Source: Lysobacter soyae
GTDB taxonomy: Bacteria; Pseudomonadota; Gammaproteobacteria; Xanthomonadales; Xanthomonadaceae
Assembly (NCBI RefSeq): GCF_019551435.1
Contig: NZ_CP080544.1
Coordinates: 1,240,001-1,304,000, forward strand
Length of the DNA: 64,000 bases
Direction of reading: 5' to 3'
Shown: one piece after another, positions 19,265 through 27,851 of the stretch
Layout of the letters: the number at the start of each line of letters is the position of its first letter
Position numbering within the stretch: the first letter of the stretch is position 1
The notes under the pieces: generated by a model
What the model was told of the DNA's origin: nothing
Databases searched by the model: none
What the model saw: the letters and a program-made list of their open reading frames with translations, nothing else
Made by a program: the position numbers and the translations under genes

Positions 19265-19762
19265 ATGGCAAAGGCGAATGCAAAAGACAAGAATAAAGGA
19301 AACGGCGGCACGATCGCGTTGAACAAGCGTGCGCGCCATGAATATCACTTGGAACAGAAGTTCGAAGCCGGGGTCGCCCTCCAAGGCTGGGAGCTGAAGT
19401 CCATCCGGGCGGGGCGCGCCAACATCGGCGAAAGCTACGCCATTGTCCGGAACGGTGAGATATTCCTGTTCGGCGCACAGATCACACCGTTGCTGTCTGC
19501 GTCAACGCACGTCATCGCCGACGACCGGCGCAACCGTAAGTTGCTGCTGCACCGCCAGGAAATCGACCAGCTGGTCGGCAAAGTGCAACGGGACGGATAC
19601 ACCATCGTCCCCACCGCCTTGTATTGGAAAGGCAACAAAGTCAAAGCGGAAGTGGCTCTGGCCAAAGGCAAGCAGAATCACGACAAGCGTGACGCGGAAA
19701 AAGAACGCGATTGGAACCGCGAAAAGCAGCGCGTCATGCGCCGGCATAACAAAGACGCCTGA
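19265..19762 (+). CDS. smpB: SsrA-binding protein SmpB
   Basis: 165 residues. It binds tmRNA and brings it to stalled ribosomes. Family motifs: [36 protein letters not shown], then [20 protein letters not shown] and the basic C-terminal tail [18 protein letters not shown] that mimics an mRNA in the decoding site. Its partner tmRNA is 2.3 kb downstream, beyond one gene on the opposite strand. Start at ATG 19265. Confidence 0.96.
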   Translation: MAKANAKDKNKGNGGTIALNKRARHEYHLEQKFEAGVALQGWELKSIRAGRANIGESYAIVRNGEIFLFGAQITPLLSASTHVIADDRRNRKLLLHRQEIDQLVGKVQRDGYTIVPTALYWKGNKVKAEVALAKGKQNHDKRDAEKERDWNREKQRVMRRHNKDA

Positions 19763-19771
19763 TTCAAACGC

Positions 19772-21949
19772 TTAAACCGCCTCTCCCGGCGGCAGGTTGA
19801 AGACGAAACGCGCACCTTTGCCGACTTCTCCGCGTGCACGAATTTCCCCGCCATGCCGCTCCACGACCCGTTTGACCGAGGTCAGGCCGATGCCATGCCC
19901 CTCGAATTCACTGTCGGTGTGCAAGCGCTGGAACGGGCGGAACAAGTTGTGGGCATACGACTCTGAAAAGCCTGCACCGTTGTCTTCCACGAAAAACCCG
20001 TGCGGCAACTCCAAAGTGCGGCCGAACCGAATCAGTGCATCAGGTTTTTCACGCGTGAACTTCCACGCATTGCCGATCAAGTTCTGCAAAAGGTTGGAGA
20101 TCAACGCAGGATCCCCGTTCGCGTGCATGTCAGGCTCGATTTCAAAAGTCACCCGCCGCGTCGGATCGCTTTCTTCCAGACCCGCCCGCACTTCGTTGGC
20201 AATATCGCTGATATTGATGTCGCTGCGCTGAAGTTTGGATTGGGACAAGCGCGACACTTTCAACAGGCCGTCAATCAGGTCGCTCATGCGCATCGCCGCC
20301 GTGCGCACGCGCTGCAGATAGCCTTTCCCCGTGTCATCCAGTTGCGCAGCGTGCTTGTCCGAAAGGATTTGGCTGAACCCCTCGATGGCCCGCAACGGCG
20401 CGCGCAAGTCATGCGAGACGGTATAGGCAAAACTCTTCAATTCCTCGTTGGCTTCCGTGAGTGCGCGTGTGCGGGATTCCACGCGTGATTCCAAGGTCCG
20501 GTTCAGGGATTGGATTCGCGCTTCGTTGGTGATTCGGTCGGTGATGTCCTGCACTTGGACGATTTGCGCCACCTCGACATTCTCCTCGCGAGGAATCGTC
20601 GCGAACGTGAGCGATATATGTCGGATTTCTCCGCTCTTGCGCACCAAGCGCCGCACTTCGCTCCACACCCCCGGCTCCTCGTGATCCGACTTGAGTCGCA
20701 CCGCGCCGCGATCAAACAAGGTATCCAGCACACGTTCGATAAAGTCGGATTCCTCGCCCATCATGATCTGGCAAAAAGCGGGATTCACCTGCAGAATCCG
20801 ACCACGCGAATCCAAAAGGCTCTTGCCGATCGCGGAGTGTGTCAACGCAGTTCTCAGCAGCGTTTCGCTTCGTCGATGCGCGGCATTCATTTCCTGCGCG
20901 ATGCCGTAAGCCCGGGATCGCGTCAACGCAAGCATCAGAACCATTGAAGCGAGCGACAACGACAAAGGGATGCCGATCAACAGTACCAACAGGTCTTTGG
21001 AAAAGACGTCCGCGTCGCCGGATTTGGCATACAACGAGGTCCGCCAAGTCTGACCGAAAACATTGTCTTCCGATGACCAAACCGGCGTTGTCACCGCAGG
21101 CGTTCCCGCATCCTTGAACAAAACGCGTGGTGTCTCGGCGCTCACTGCCTCAACCACCAATAGGAAGTTCCGGCTGAGCGGTTTGAGCGCCTGTTGGATC
21201 ATCGTTTCGGTGTGAAATGGAATGTACGACCAACCGAGCATCTCGGACCGGCGCGCACTGAGTGTTTGCGGCTGCGCGTTGTTCCTGTAAATGGGTAAAT
21301 ACAAAATCGCAGACGTCACCGGCGTTGTGCCGTCTTGCTTCAATTGGAGCGGCGCCGTCAACCAGGTTTTCCCCGACTCCATCGCCCGTTGCATTGCCTC
21401 ATGGCGGAGGGGCTCAGAGTACATGTCGTAGCCGTAGGCGCGCGCATTCTTCTGCTCCTCGGGGGCCAGAAACACAATCGGCCCATACTCCGCCCGAACG
21501 CCCGATGGCCAGACGGTAAACAGTTGACCGGACTCGCGTCGCACTTGTTCTTGCATCCGGATCAAATGTGATTGGTCGAAATACAATGCCAATCCGATGC
21601 CGACGGCGCCGGGATAGCGCTGACCGATGTCCAGTGCTCGCACATACGCACTCCACTGCTCTCGCTGGATCTGCACAATCGACGCACGCAAAGCCGCATT
21701 GCCGTGCAGGATCAATTCGTAAGCGGCGAGCTGTCCGCTGATCAAAAGTGCTATCGCATCCGCTTCCTTGACTGCCGCGGCACTTCGGGTGGCATTGGCT
21801 TGGCGGTGTGCTTCACGCCAAAGGATGCCGGTGAGTGTGAGGCACACCAGTAAGACGAGGACAAACAACAGGAACGCGATGCGTTTGCGTGGACGCTGAA
21901 GGGCGGTGTTCAGTGCGGAGTCCAAAAGAGTTTTGTGTCGCTGTGCCAT
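19772..21949 (-). CDS. Membrane sensor histidine kinase (CHASE–PAS–HisKA)
   Basis: About 725 residues from the ATG at 21949. Order: a transmembrane helix near residue 25 (IAFLLFVLVLLVCLTLTGILW), an extracytoplasmic CHASE-type sensor domain up to a second helix near residue 335, a PAS domain (LLDSRGRILQVNPAF), a short coiled coil, the HisKA box VSHDLRAPLRAIEGFSQIL with the phosphorylatable His, the N box NLLQNLIGNAWKF and the G boxes VEDNGAGF and GHGIGL. The kinase part resembles phytochrome-type kinases. No receiver domain and no adjacent partner regulator on the same strand, so it is an orphan. The upstream in-frame extension has an unlikely composition; the start is uncertain by up to about 30 codons. 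Confidence 0.85.
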   Translation of the reverse strand: MAQRHKTLLDSALNTALQRPRKRIAFLLFVLVLLVCLTLTGILWREAHRQANATRSAAAVKEADAIALLISGQLAAYELILHGNAALRASIVQIQREQWSAYVRALDIGQRYPGAVGIGLALYFDQSHLIRMQEQVRRESGQLFTVWPSGVRAEYGPIVFLAPEEQKNARAYGYDMYSEPLRHEAMQRAMESGKTWLTAPLQLKQDGTTPVTSAILYLPIYRNNAQPQTLSARRSEMLGWSYIPFHTETMIQQALKPLSRNFLLVVEAVSAETPRVLFKDAGTPAVTTPVWSSEDNVFGQTWRTSLYAKSGDADVFSKDLLVLLIGIPLSLSLASMVLMLALTRSRAYGIAQEMNAAHRRSETLLRTALTHSAIGKSLLDSRGRILQVNPAFCQIMMGEESDFIERVLDTLFDRGAVRLKSDHEEPGVWSEVRRLVRKSGEIRHISLTFATIPREENVEVAQIVQVQDITDRITNEARIQSLNRTLESRVESRTRALTEANEELKSFAYTVSHDLRAPLRAIEGFSQILSDKHAAQLDDTGKGYLQRVRTAAMRMSDLIDGLLKVSRLSQSKLQRSDINISDIANEVRAGLEESDPTRRVTFEIEPDMHANGDPALISNLLQNLIGNAWKFTREKPDALIRFGRTLELPHGFFVEDNGAGFSESYAHNLFRPFQRLHTDSEFEGHGIGLTSVKRVVERHGGEIRARGEVGKGARFVFNLPPGEAV

Positions 21950-22016
21950 CTGCTTATCGTGCCACGAGCGAAGCTGAATGGAATGCATGCGCGGCAGGTC
22001 GGCTCGCCGGCGAAAT

Positions 22017-22045
22017 TTGGTATTCGTCCGAACCACCTATATAGT
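22017..22045 (+). promoter_or_regulatory. Probable promoter of ssrA (tmRNA)
   Basis: TTGGTA (22017–22022), 17 bases, TATAGT (22040–22045): a good sigma-70 match. The predicted start near 22052 gives a 20-base leader that RNase P would remove to give the mature 5' end at 22072. Confidence 0.6.
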
Positions 22046-22071
22046 CAGGGGGTCAGACGAATCGTTTTCCC

Positions 22072-22425
22072 GGGGGTGCATTGGCTTCGACGGGGGTTGC
22101 GAAATCGCTTGGCGCATGCCGAGGGGGTAGCTTTCCTCGCTAAACCAGCTGCAAACTTATAGTTGCCAACGACGACAACTACGCTCTCGCCGCTTAAGGC
22201 GTAAGCCCTGAACCCACTTGTGCCTGTGCTCGTGGATGTAGGGTCATTATCACAGGACCGGCCCAGGCGGCGACCCGCCAACCTGGGCTTGAATAAAGCG
22301 GGTGTGGATTGCGGCGCGCCTTGCTGGTTGAGTTGCCGCCGTCCGAGATCAATCAATCAGCTAAGCATGTAGTGCCGGGCGTGGAGTGCCTTCGGACGGC
22401 GGTTCGATTCCGCCCACCTCCACCA
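22072..22425 (+). ncRNA. ssrA: Transfer-messenger RNA (tmRNA)
   Basis: 354 nt, one-piece tmRNA. The 5' end GGGGGUG pairs with the 3' end before the discriminator A and encoded CCA (22422–22425). A T arm with GGTTCGATTCC is present near the 3' end. The tag reading frame begins with the resume codon GCC at 22165 and codes ANDDNYALAA before TAA at 22195–22197, followed by the pseudoknot region. It rescues stalled ribosomes together with SmpB and marks the peptides for proteolysis through the terminal ALAA. Promoter and terminator are both identifiable. Confidence 0.98.
22165..22197 (+). other. tmRNA tag-peptide reading frame (ANDDNYALAA)
   Basis: Ten sense codons from the resume codon GCC to TAA. 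The ending ALAA is the usual degradation signal recognised by ClpXP/ClpAP. It is translated only by trans-translation, without its own start codon. Confidence 0.93.
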
Positions 22426-22433
22426 ATGACAAA

Positions 22434-22461
22434 CCCCAGCCCGATCGGGCTGGGGTTTTTT
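22434..22461 (+). terminator. Rho-independent terminator of ssrA
   Basis: A 9-bp perfect stem (CCCCAGCCC / GGGCTGGGG) with a GATC loop is followed by six T's. It lies eight bases after the tmRNA CCA end and separates ssrA from the following GGDEF gene. Confidence 0.92.
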
Positions 22462-22560
22462 CTGAGCTCCAACGTTTCAAATCTGCTGCATACTTTGCCG
22501 ATATCCGGTATCGACAGATCAGCCTTGCCAAAACGTCTCTCAGCACGGGCCAGCCAACTC

Positions 22561-23898
22561 ATGGGGAGCAAGCTCTTCGTCCTGTGCGTGACCGTGCTTA
22601 CGTTTTTTCTGGTCTTCGGGCTAGGTCAGCTAATGGCGGCAGCGATGCACGGGGCCGGCGAATCGAAGCGCGAGCTTGACACCATGGCCAATGCCTCCTC
22701 GGCCCGGGCTTTGATTGAGCGCGAGCTCAACTCCATCACTTCGGTGCAAAACGGATTGGCGGGCTATCTCGCGGTCCGTCACGCCGAGCTGGATGGCAAA
22801 GAGATCGAAGACCTTCTCGGCGTTCTGAAAAAATCGGCGCCCCATATCCGCAATATCGGCATCGCGGAAGGTTACGTGATGCGTTACATGTATCCGATGG
22901 CGGGCAACGAGCAGGCCTTGGGCTTGGACTATCGCACCCAACCGGAGCAATGGCCGGTCATTCAACAAATCGTTGCCACGGGCTCGCCGGCCTTGGTGGG
23001 CCCGGTCCACCTGGTCCAAGGGGGGAGTGGCCTGATCTATCGCGCACCGCTTAATGTGGGTGATCGCTACTGGGGTTTGATCTCCGCCGTGATCGACATG
23101 GAAAGCCTCTTCAACGGCGTCACCGAAACCGCCCGAATCGATCATTTCAAGTTCGCCATTCGCAGCCGGTCGGTGATGGGTCTCGAATCAAAACCGATCA
23201 CTGGTGACAACACCCTATTCACCCATCCCGAAGCGGTGATTCTCGATTTGGACATCCCCGGCGGCGAATGGCAGCTTGCGGTCGAACGGCAGTCGCCCGG
23301 CGCGACCTTGTTCGAGCGCATGACGCGACTCATCAGCGTCGTGCTCGGGGTGTTGGTATCCGGAATCCTGTATTTGCTGTTGAGGCACCGCGGTGAACTG
23401 GCACGACTGGTGCGCTATGACGCGCTAACCGGCTTGCCGAACCGACGCTTCCTCGAAGAGCGGCATGCGCTCGTCAACGCACGGTTAAAACGCGGAAATC
23501 TGTTCCCCTGCGCGCTGTTGTTCGTCGACCTTGACGACTTCAAAGAAGTCAACGACCACCACGGGCATCGCTCCGGTGACACGGTGCTGCAAGCCATCGC
23601 CAATCGCATGCGGCGCATCACCCGCGCAGACGATATTGTCGTCCGGTGGGGCGGCGATGAATTCGTGGCCTTGGTCGAGGGCATCAAGCCCGAAGATTTG
23701 GACGCCTTTGTGGATCGGCTGCACGAGGTGGTCGAAGAGCCTCTGTTGCTCGGCGAGCACAATGTGCAAGTCGGCGCGTCAATCGGTGTCGCCATCTATC
23801 CCCCGAACGGTGCAACGTTGGAGGAACTCCTCAAAATTGCCGACGGCCACATGTACGACGAAAAGGCCCAGCGAAAAGGCGAAGCTTCCTCGTCCTGA
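22561..23898 (+). CDS. Membrane diguanylate cyclase with periplasmic CHASE-like sensor
   Basis: About 445 residues from ATG 22561. A first transmembrane helix (LFVLCVTVLTFFLVFGLGQL) is followed by a periplasmic domain of about 220 residues with CHASE-like features (SVQNGLAGYLAVRHAELDGKEI), a second helix (LISVVLGVLVSGILYLLL) and a complete GGDEF domain. The active-site loop RWGGDEFV is intact and an inhibitory I-site RADD lies exactly five residues before it, so it should make cyclic di-GMP and be feedback-inhibited. The frame is open upstream through the terminator and tmRNA, which cannot be coding. No good ribosome site is seen; a TTG at 22524 is an alternative start. Converges with the next gene. 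Confidence 0.87.
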   Translation: MGSKLFVLCVTVLTFFLVFGLGQLMAAAMHGAGESKRELDTMANASSARALIERELNSITSVQNGLAGYLAVRHAELDGKEIEDLLGVLKKSAPHIRNIGIAEGYVMRYMYPMAGNEQALGLDYRTQPEQWPVIQQIVATGSPALVGPVHLVQGGSGLIYRAPLNVGDRYWGLISAVIDMESLFNGVTETARIDHFKFAIRSRSVMGLESKPITGDNTLFTHPEAVILDLDIPGGEWQLAVERQSPGATLFERMTRLISVVLGVLVSGILYLLLRHRGELARLVRYDALTGLPNRRFLEERHALVNARLKRGNLFPCALLFVDLDDFKEVNDHHGHRSGDTVLQAIANRMRRITRADDIVVRWGGDEFVALVEGIKPEDLDAFVDRLHEVVEEPLLLGEHNVQVGASIGVAIYPPNGATLEELLKIADGHMYDEKAQRKGEASSS

Positions 23899-23908
23899 AA
23901 AAATCGCC

Positions 23909-24538
23909 TTATTCGGTGACCAGGCCGCGTTGCTGTGCCAACTTTCTGAGTTCGAAGTCCGAGGTCAGGCCGAGCTTGTTCCAAATATTGTTACGGTGTG
24001 AATAGACGGTCTTGTTGCTCACATTCAACGTGGCGGCAACGCGGGATACGGAATGTCCGCGCGCCAGCAGCAGGAATACGTTCGCTTCCTTGGATGTCAG
24101 CTCGGGCAGGCCGTTCGATTCGCGGCGGTTACCGCCTTGGCTCACCATGCGCACATCCAAGCTCACATACGTTTCACCGTTTTGAACCCGTTTCAGCGCT
24201 TCGACCAATTCTTCAAAGCCCGAACGTTTGGTGACATAGGCACGGGCACCTGAGCTCATCGCATCCTGAACGTATAACGCGCCTTCATGCATGCTCATGA
24301 CAACGACAGGCAGATCCGGTCGTTTGCCGAGCACCTGACGGAGAAGGACCAAACCGTCGCCGTCGGGTAGCGAGAGGTCCAACACCATGACGTCAAATTG
24401 CACCCGCAGCATCGAGTCGGCGAGTTCGGCAACACTGCCTGCCTCACCGACGACTTCCCAGCCGGGCTCCATTTCGAGCAGTTGTTTGAAACCCGCCCGC
24501 ACCACTTGGTGGTCATCGACCAAAAATATTCTGAGCAT
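23909..24538 (-). CDS. NarL/FixJ-family response regulator
   Basis: 209 residues. Receiver domain first: acidic pair in FLVDDHQVVRAGFKQLL, phosphoacceptor Asp in VMVLDLSLPDGDG, conserved Ser in VVVMSMHEG and Lys in YVTKRSGFEELVEAL. The C-terminal LuxR-type helix-turn-helix follows (LTSKEANVFLLLARGHSVSRVAATLNVSNKTVYSHRNNIWNKLG). Divergent from, and 29 bp away from, a histidine kinase of the matching HisKA_3 class, so the two form a two-component pair. Start at ATG 24538, directly before the receiver fold. Confidence 0.92.
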   Translation of the reverse strand: MLRIFLVDDHQVVRAGFKQLLEMEPGWEVVGEAGSVAELADSMLRVQFDVMVLDLSLPDGDGLVLLRQVLGKRPDLPVVVMSMHEGALYVQDAMSSGARAYVTKRSGFEELVEALKRVQNGETYVSLDVRMVSQGGNRRESNGLPELTSKEANVFLLLARGHSVSRVAATLNVSNKTVYSHRNNIWNKLGLTSDFELRKLAQQRGLVTE

Positions 24539-24567
24539 AATGTCACCGACAATCAGGTAAACCTTAC

Positions 24568-26133
24568 ATGGAATCGAAGTGGAAATGGCTGCAACGTGAC
24601 ACGAAGTGGCTGCTGATCGCCCTTTACCCGTGGCTGTTTGCACTGGCGACCCTCGCTTCCGCGCCATTTTGGAACCTGCAGGCCGGCGTGCGCTGTGCCG
24701 CGCTCTGGTTGGTGCCGATGCGGCAATGGTGGATGATTGCCGTCCTTGAATGGCTGGTCTTGGCCCTATTCCGGTTTGCGCTGTCCGACGCATCGATAAC
24801 ACCGGTTGATCTGGTGGACGTATTCGGCCCCTTCATCTGCTTTGCAATTGCCCACGCCATCGTATTTTTCTTTGTTCGTCCGACTGCCGGTATCGGTTCG
24901 CTTCGGGCGCTCGTCACGCGGCTTTTCGCCGCGGTTGTGGCTGTCGCATTGTCATCGTTCGCATTTATCAACGCGCGCCATTTGCTGGATGGACGGGATC
25001 CCCAGCAATTCGCATTCGCCCTTTTAGAGAACCGTGTCGGCGCATGGCTCGGCGTCATGACCCTCGGTCTGTTGATTTTGACCATCGCGCAACGAAAGTT
25101 TCTTGCAGGCCGTGACTTCGATCTGCGCACGATCGGCATCGCCTTGCTGCCTGCCTGCATCCTGGCATCCCTGATGCAAATCGACCCCGTCAATGCCCAT
25201 GTCGACGCGGTGGTGATTGCCATCTTGCCGCTCTTGTTGGTGTCGCACCAGCTGGGATTTCGGGCAGCGATTTTCGCCTTTTGCGGTGTCGCCGCCTGTG
25301 TGCTCTTCCAGCACGCCGCGTTGCCGGAAATCTGGCAATACGGTCGCGTCGAGACCTTTTTGGTATTGGTCGGCTTCGGCGCAACCATCATCGGCGGCGC
25401 CTCCGATTTGATGCGGCATCAGCACGAAGCATTGGCGCATACAGCGGTCGCGGAGACGGAACGCTCGTCGCGCATGAGCGACGTTGCGCTGCGCCTCACG
25501 CATCAAGAAGAGAAAGAACGGCAGCGCATCGCCCAAGATTTGCACGACCAACTCGGCCAAGATCTCACCGCCATCGCCACCTATGTTCAGATCGCCAGCA
25601 AGCGCACGGACGATCTGGGGACTTTGCAATATCTGAAAACGGTGTCCTCGCTCGTGGAAGACGCCCATTGGCACCTTCGCGCGATCAACGACAAGCTTCA
25701 CCCGATCGCGCTAAGTCGCTTCGGGCTTGTGCGCGCATTGGAAAGCGGCCCGGTGATCGAGCTGCTGACCGAACAGGGTTTCGAGTACGACTTCCATGCC
25801 CAAGGGGTGGATCGCCACTTGCCCGAAAAGATCGAAATTTCCTTTTACCGTATTTGCCAGGAAGCGATCACCAATGCCATCAAACACGGTCGACACCGTT
25901 GGCTAAGCGTGGCCCTGGTGCAAGAGTCGGTTGACGACTTGCACGCGCGGCTGACGTTGCGGATACACGACGACGAAGGCGAGATTGATTTCCGGAACAG
26001 CACCGGCTACGGATTACAGGGAATCCGTGACCGGGCGCATGCGATCGGTGCAAGTTGCGAATTCAACGCTGAAAACGGTACACCGCGATTTCTGCTGATT
26101 GTCGAGTTCGAGCGCGTACACGCTCAAGGTTGA
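24568..26133 (+). CDS. Sensor histidine kinase, NarX/UhpB type, with multi-pass membrane domain
   Basis: 521 residues. The N-terminal 280 residues contain about eight hydrophobic helices and little periplasmic sequence, in the manner of MASE1 sensors. The kinase core has the HisKA_3 box ERQRIAQDLHDQLGQDLTAI with the phosphorylated His, then the N box FYRICQEAITNAIKHG and the G box GYGLQGIRDRAHAIGA. Its partner is the divergent NarL-type regulator 29 bp away. The signal is unknown; an integral-membrane sensor suggests a lipophilic or membrane-state cue, but this is inference. The 3' end overlaps bolA by ten bases on the other strand. Confidence 0.9.
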   Translation: MESKWKWLQRDTKWLLIALYPWLFALATLASAPFWNLQAGVRCAALWLVPMRQWWMIAVLEWLVLALFRFALSDASITPVDLVDVFGPFICFAIAHAIVFFFVRPTAGIGSLRALVTRLFAAVVAVALSSFAFINARHLLDGRDPQQFAFALLENRVGAWLGVMTLGLLILTIAQRKFLAGRDFDLRTIGIALLPACILASLMQIDPVNAHVDAVVIAILPLLLVSHQLGFRAAIFAFCGVAACVLFQHAALPEIWQYGRVETFLVLVGFGATIIGGASDLMRHQHEALAHTAVAETERSSRMSDVALRLTHQEEKERQRIAQDLHDQLGQDLTAIATYVQIASKRTDDLGTLQYLKTVSSLVEDAHWHLRAINDKLHPIALSRFGLVRALESGPVIELLTEQGFEYDFHAQGVDRHLPEKIEISFYRICQEAITNAIKHGRHRWLSVALVQESVDDLHARLTLRIHDDEGEIDFRNSTGYGLQGIRDRAHAIGASCEFNAENGTPRFLLIVEFERVHAQG

Positions 26134-26402
26134 TCGGGCGTCCGGGCGTCGATTTGCAATGCGTGGATATCGGTCTCCATCAGCGAGCCCATCGCCGCAT
26201 ACACGGCGCGGTGCTTTTGAAGGGCGGTCATGCCGTCGAACGCTCGGCTGACAACGCGTACTTTGAAGTGCCCTCGCCCGTCACGCGCGCCCTCATGACC
26301 CGCGTGACGATGGCTGTCATCGCGGATGTCCAATATCACGGGCGAAAATGCCGTCTCAAGGGCTGCGCGAATGCGTGCGACGCGCGTTTCCACGTCACTC
26401 AT
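26124..26402 (-). CDS. bolA: BolA family protein
   Basis: 92 residues. BolA fold: ...ALETAFSPVILDIRDDSHRHAGHEGARDGRGHFKVRVVSRAFDG, with the helix-turn segment LQKHRAVYAAMGSLMETDIHALQI. BolA proteins pair with monothiol glutaredoxins in iron–sulfur and iron sensing; the histidine in the SHRHAGH loop and the C-terminal His are of the kind used as cluster ligands. The ATG overlaps the yciI stop (ATGA), so the two are one operon. Confidence 0.9.
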   Translation of the reverse strand: MSDVETRVARIRAALETAFSPVILDIRDDSHRHAGHEGARDGRGHFKVRVVSRAFDGMTALQKHRAVYAAMGSLMETDIHALQIDARTPDQP

Positions 26403-26698
26403 GGCAAAACCTTGTTGAACGGACGCACTTCGGTACGTTCAAACACGCCCCCGGTGGTGTAAGGGTCTTGGGCCAGCCAATCACGGGCCGCCTCGATGGC
26501 ATCGAACTCCGCAATCAAGAGACTTCCGCTAAAGCCCGCCGGTCCCGGGTCAGGTGAGTCGATGGCGGGCATTGGGCCGATCACCAACAAACGCCCTTCG
26601 GCTAATAATTGTCGCGCCCTGAGCAAATGCGCCTCCCGAAGAGCGGGACGCTTGGAAAGTCCGTCGGGGGCGTCGAATCCTTCGAGGATGTACCACAT
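26399..26698 (-). CDS. YciI-like protein
   Basis: 99 residues of the YciI/YCII ferredoxin-like family. Features: M-W-Y-I-L at the start, R-E-A-H-L in the middle and W-L-A-Q-D-P-Y near the C-terminus, giving the conserved His and Asp that some members use as a catalytic pair. E. coli YciI binds and hydrolyses artificial chloro-compounds, but the natural substrate is not established. Coupled to bolA by an ATGA overlap. Confidence 0.87.
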   Translation of the reverse strand: MWYILEGFDAPDGLSKRPALREAHLLRARQLLAEGRLLVIGPMPAIDSPDPGPAGFSGSLLIAEFDAIEAARDWLAQDPYTTGGVFERTEVRPFNKVLP

Positions 26699-26897
26699 GG
26701 CAGTTCTCTTGATTGCAAGGCTGTCAGTCTAAAACAGCCCGTGCCTAGACATTCCACGGCCGTACGTTTACCCTAAACCCAAGCGGGTGCCTGCGCCACA
26801 GACGAGCGTCAAGCCCAGCGCCGCAATTGCCTTCCCTTGATTGATACACGTACTCATGCCATCTCGGCATGCAGACGTCATGGCCTGTTGCCGAAAC
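26699..26897. other. Divergent intergenic region yciI–scpA
   Basis: 199 bp, the longest non-coding stretch apart from the tmRNA surroundings. It holds two small perfect inverted repeats: GTTTACCCTAAAC (26766–26778) and CATGCC-N5-GGCATG (26855–26871). Both could be operators or small hairpins for the divergent promoters. An open frame continues upstream of scpA to about 26841, but I see no reason to treat it as coding. No clear promoter on either strand. Confidence 0.35.
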
Positions 26898-27848
26898 ATG
26901 ACCGAACAAACCGACGCACCTTCGCCCGAGGCGGGTGCCGACCCGAAGCCGCAACACCCGTCACCCCAGCAGCAGGAAATGCCGTTGGCGCATGTGCTTG
27001 GGCAGCCGGTACTGCAAATCCCGCAAGATTTGTACATTCCGCCGGACGCGTTGGAGGTCATTCTCGAAGCATTCGAGGGTCCGCTCGACCTGCTGCTCTA
27101 CCTGATCCGCCGGCAAAACCTGGACATTCTCGATATTCCGGTCGCTGAAATCACGCGCCAATACGTCGATTACATCCAAGCCATGCACGAGATGCGCTTC
27201 GAACTCGCGGCGGAATACCTGGTCATGGCGGCCATTCTTGCCGAGATCAAATCGCGCATGTTGTTGCCGCGCCCGCCGAACGAGGAAGGTCTGGAAGATG
27301 ACCCGCGTGCGGACTTGGTACGTCGTTTGCAAGAGTACGAACGGTACAAGCAGGCAGCCGAAGACATCGATGCCCTGCCCCGCCAGGAGCGCGATACCGC
27401 GTTAGCCTCTGCGCACATGCCCGAACGTGCGGAAGTGCGCCTGCCGCCCCCGGTCGACATGCGGGAAATGCTGTTGGCGCTGCATGATGTGCTTAAACGC
27501 GCCGACCTCTATACGCACCACGCGATCAAACGCGATGCGCTGAGCGTCCGACAGAAGATGGGCGAACTGCTCGAAGCGCTGTCGGACGGCGTGTTTCATC
27601 GCTTTGAATCGCTGTTCAATGTGGAAGAAGGCCGACTGGGCGTTGTCGTCACCTTTTTGAGCCTGCTTACGCTCGCCAAAGAGCAACTCATCGAAATCAT
27701 GCAAGACGCACCCAACCCGCCGGGCGAAGATGCGCCGCACCTCGCCCCGATTTACGTCAAATCCCTCGCATCCGCGGACGCACCGGCAGAGATTCCCATG
27801 AGCGAATTCGACGTCGAAGAAGACACCAGCAAGACGGACAGGAACTGA
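26898..27848 (+). CDS. scpA: Segregation and condensation protein A
   Basis: 316 residues. Kleisin subunit of the SMC–ScpAB condensin. The N-terminal kleisin region is typical: EAFEGPLDLLLYLIRRQNLDILDIPVAEITRQY and LAAEYLVMAAILAEIKSRMLLPRP, and the C-terminal winged helix appears near FHRFESLFNVEEGRLGVVVTFLSLLTLAKE. The first 45 residues are Pro/Gln/Ala-rich and probably disordered. The ATG at 26898 was preferred; an ATG six codons upstream is possible. scpB starts 3 bp downstream. Confidence 0.94.
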   Translation: MTEQTDAPSPEAGADPKPQHPSPQQQEMPLAHVLGQPVLQIPQDLYIPPDALEVILEAFEGPLDLLLYLIRRQNLDILDIPVAEITRQYVDYIQAMHEMRFELAAEYLVMAAILAEIKSRMLLPRPPNEEGLEDDPRADLVRRLQEYERYKQAAEDIDALPRQERDTALASAHMPERAEVRLPPPVDMREMLLALHDVLKRADLYTHHAIKRDALSVRQKMGELLEALSDGVFHRFESLFNVEEGRLGVVVTFLSLLTLAKEQLIEIMQDAPNPPGEDAPHLAPIYVKSLASADAPAEIPMSEFDVEEDTSKTDRN

Positions 27849-27851
27849 TCC

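Noticed and set aside
22309-22560. Upstream extension of the GGDEF protein through the tmRNA 3' half and its terminator
   Set aside because: The stretch codes for structured RNA (pseudoknots, T arm, CCA) and a strong terminator, so translation from there is not plausible.
22017-22561. Mobile-element attachment site at tmRNA
   Set aside because: No integrase, no second copy of the tmRNA 3' end and no compositional change were seen within the window.
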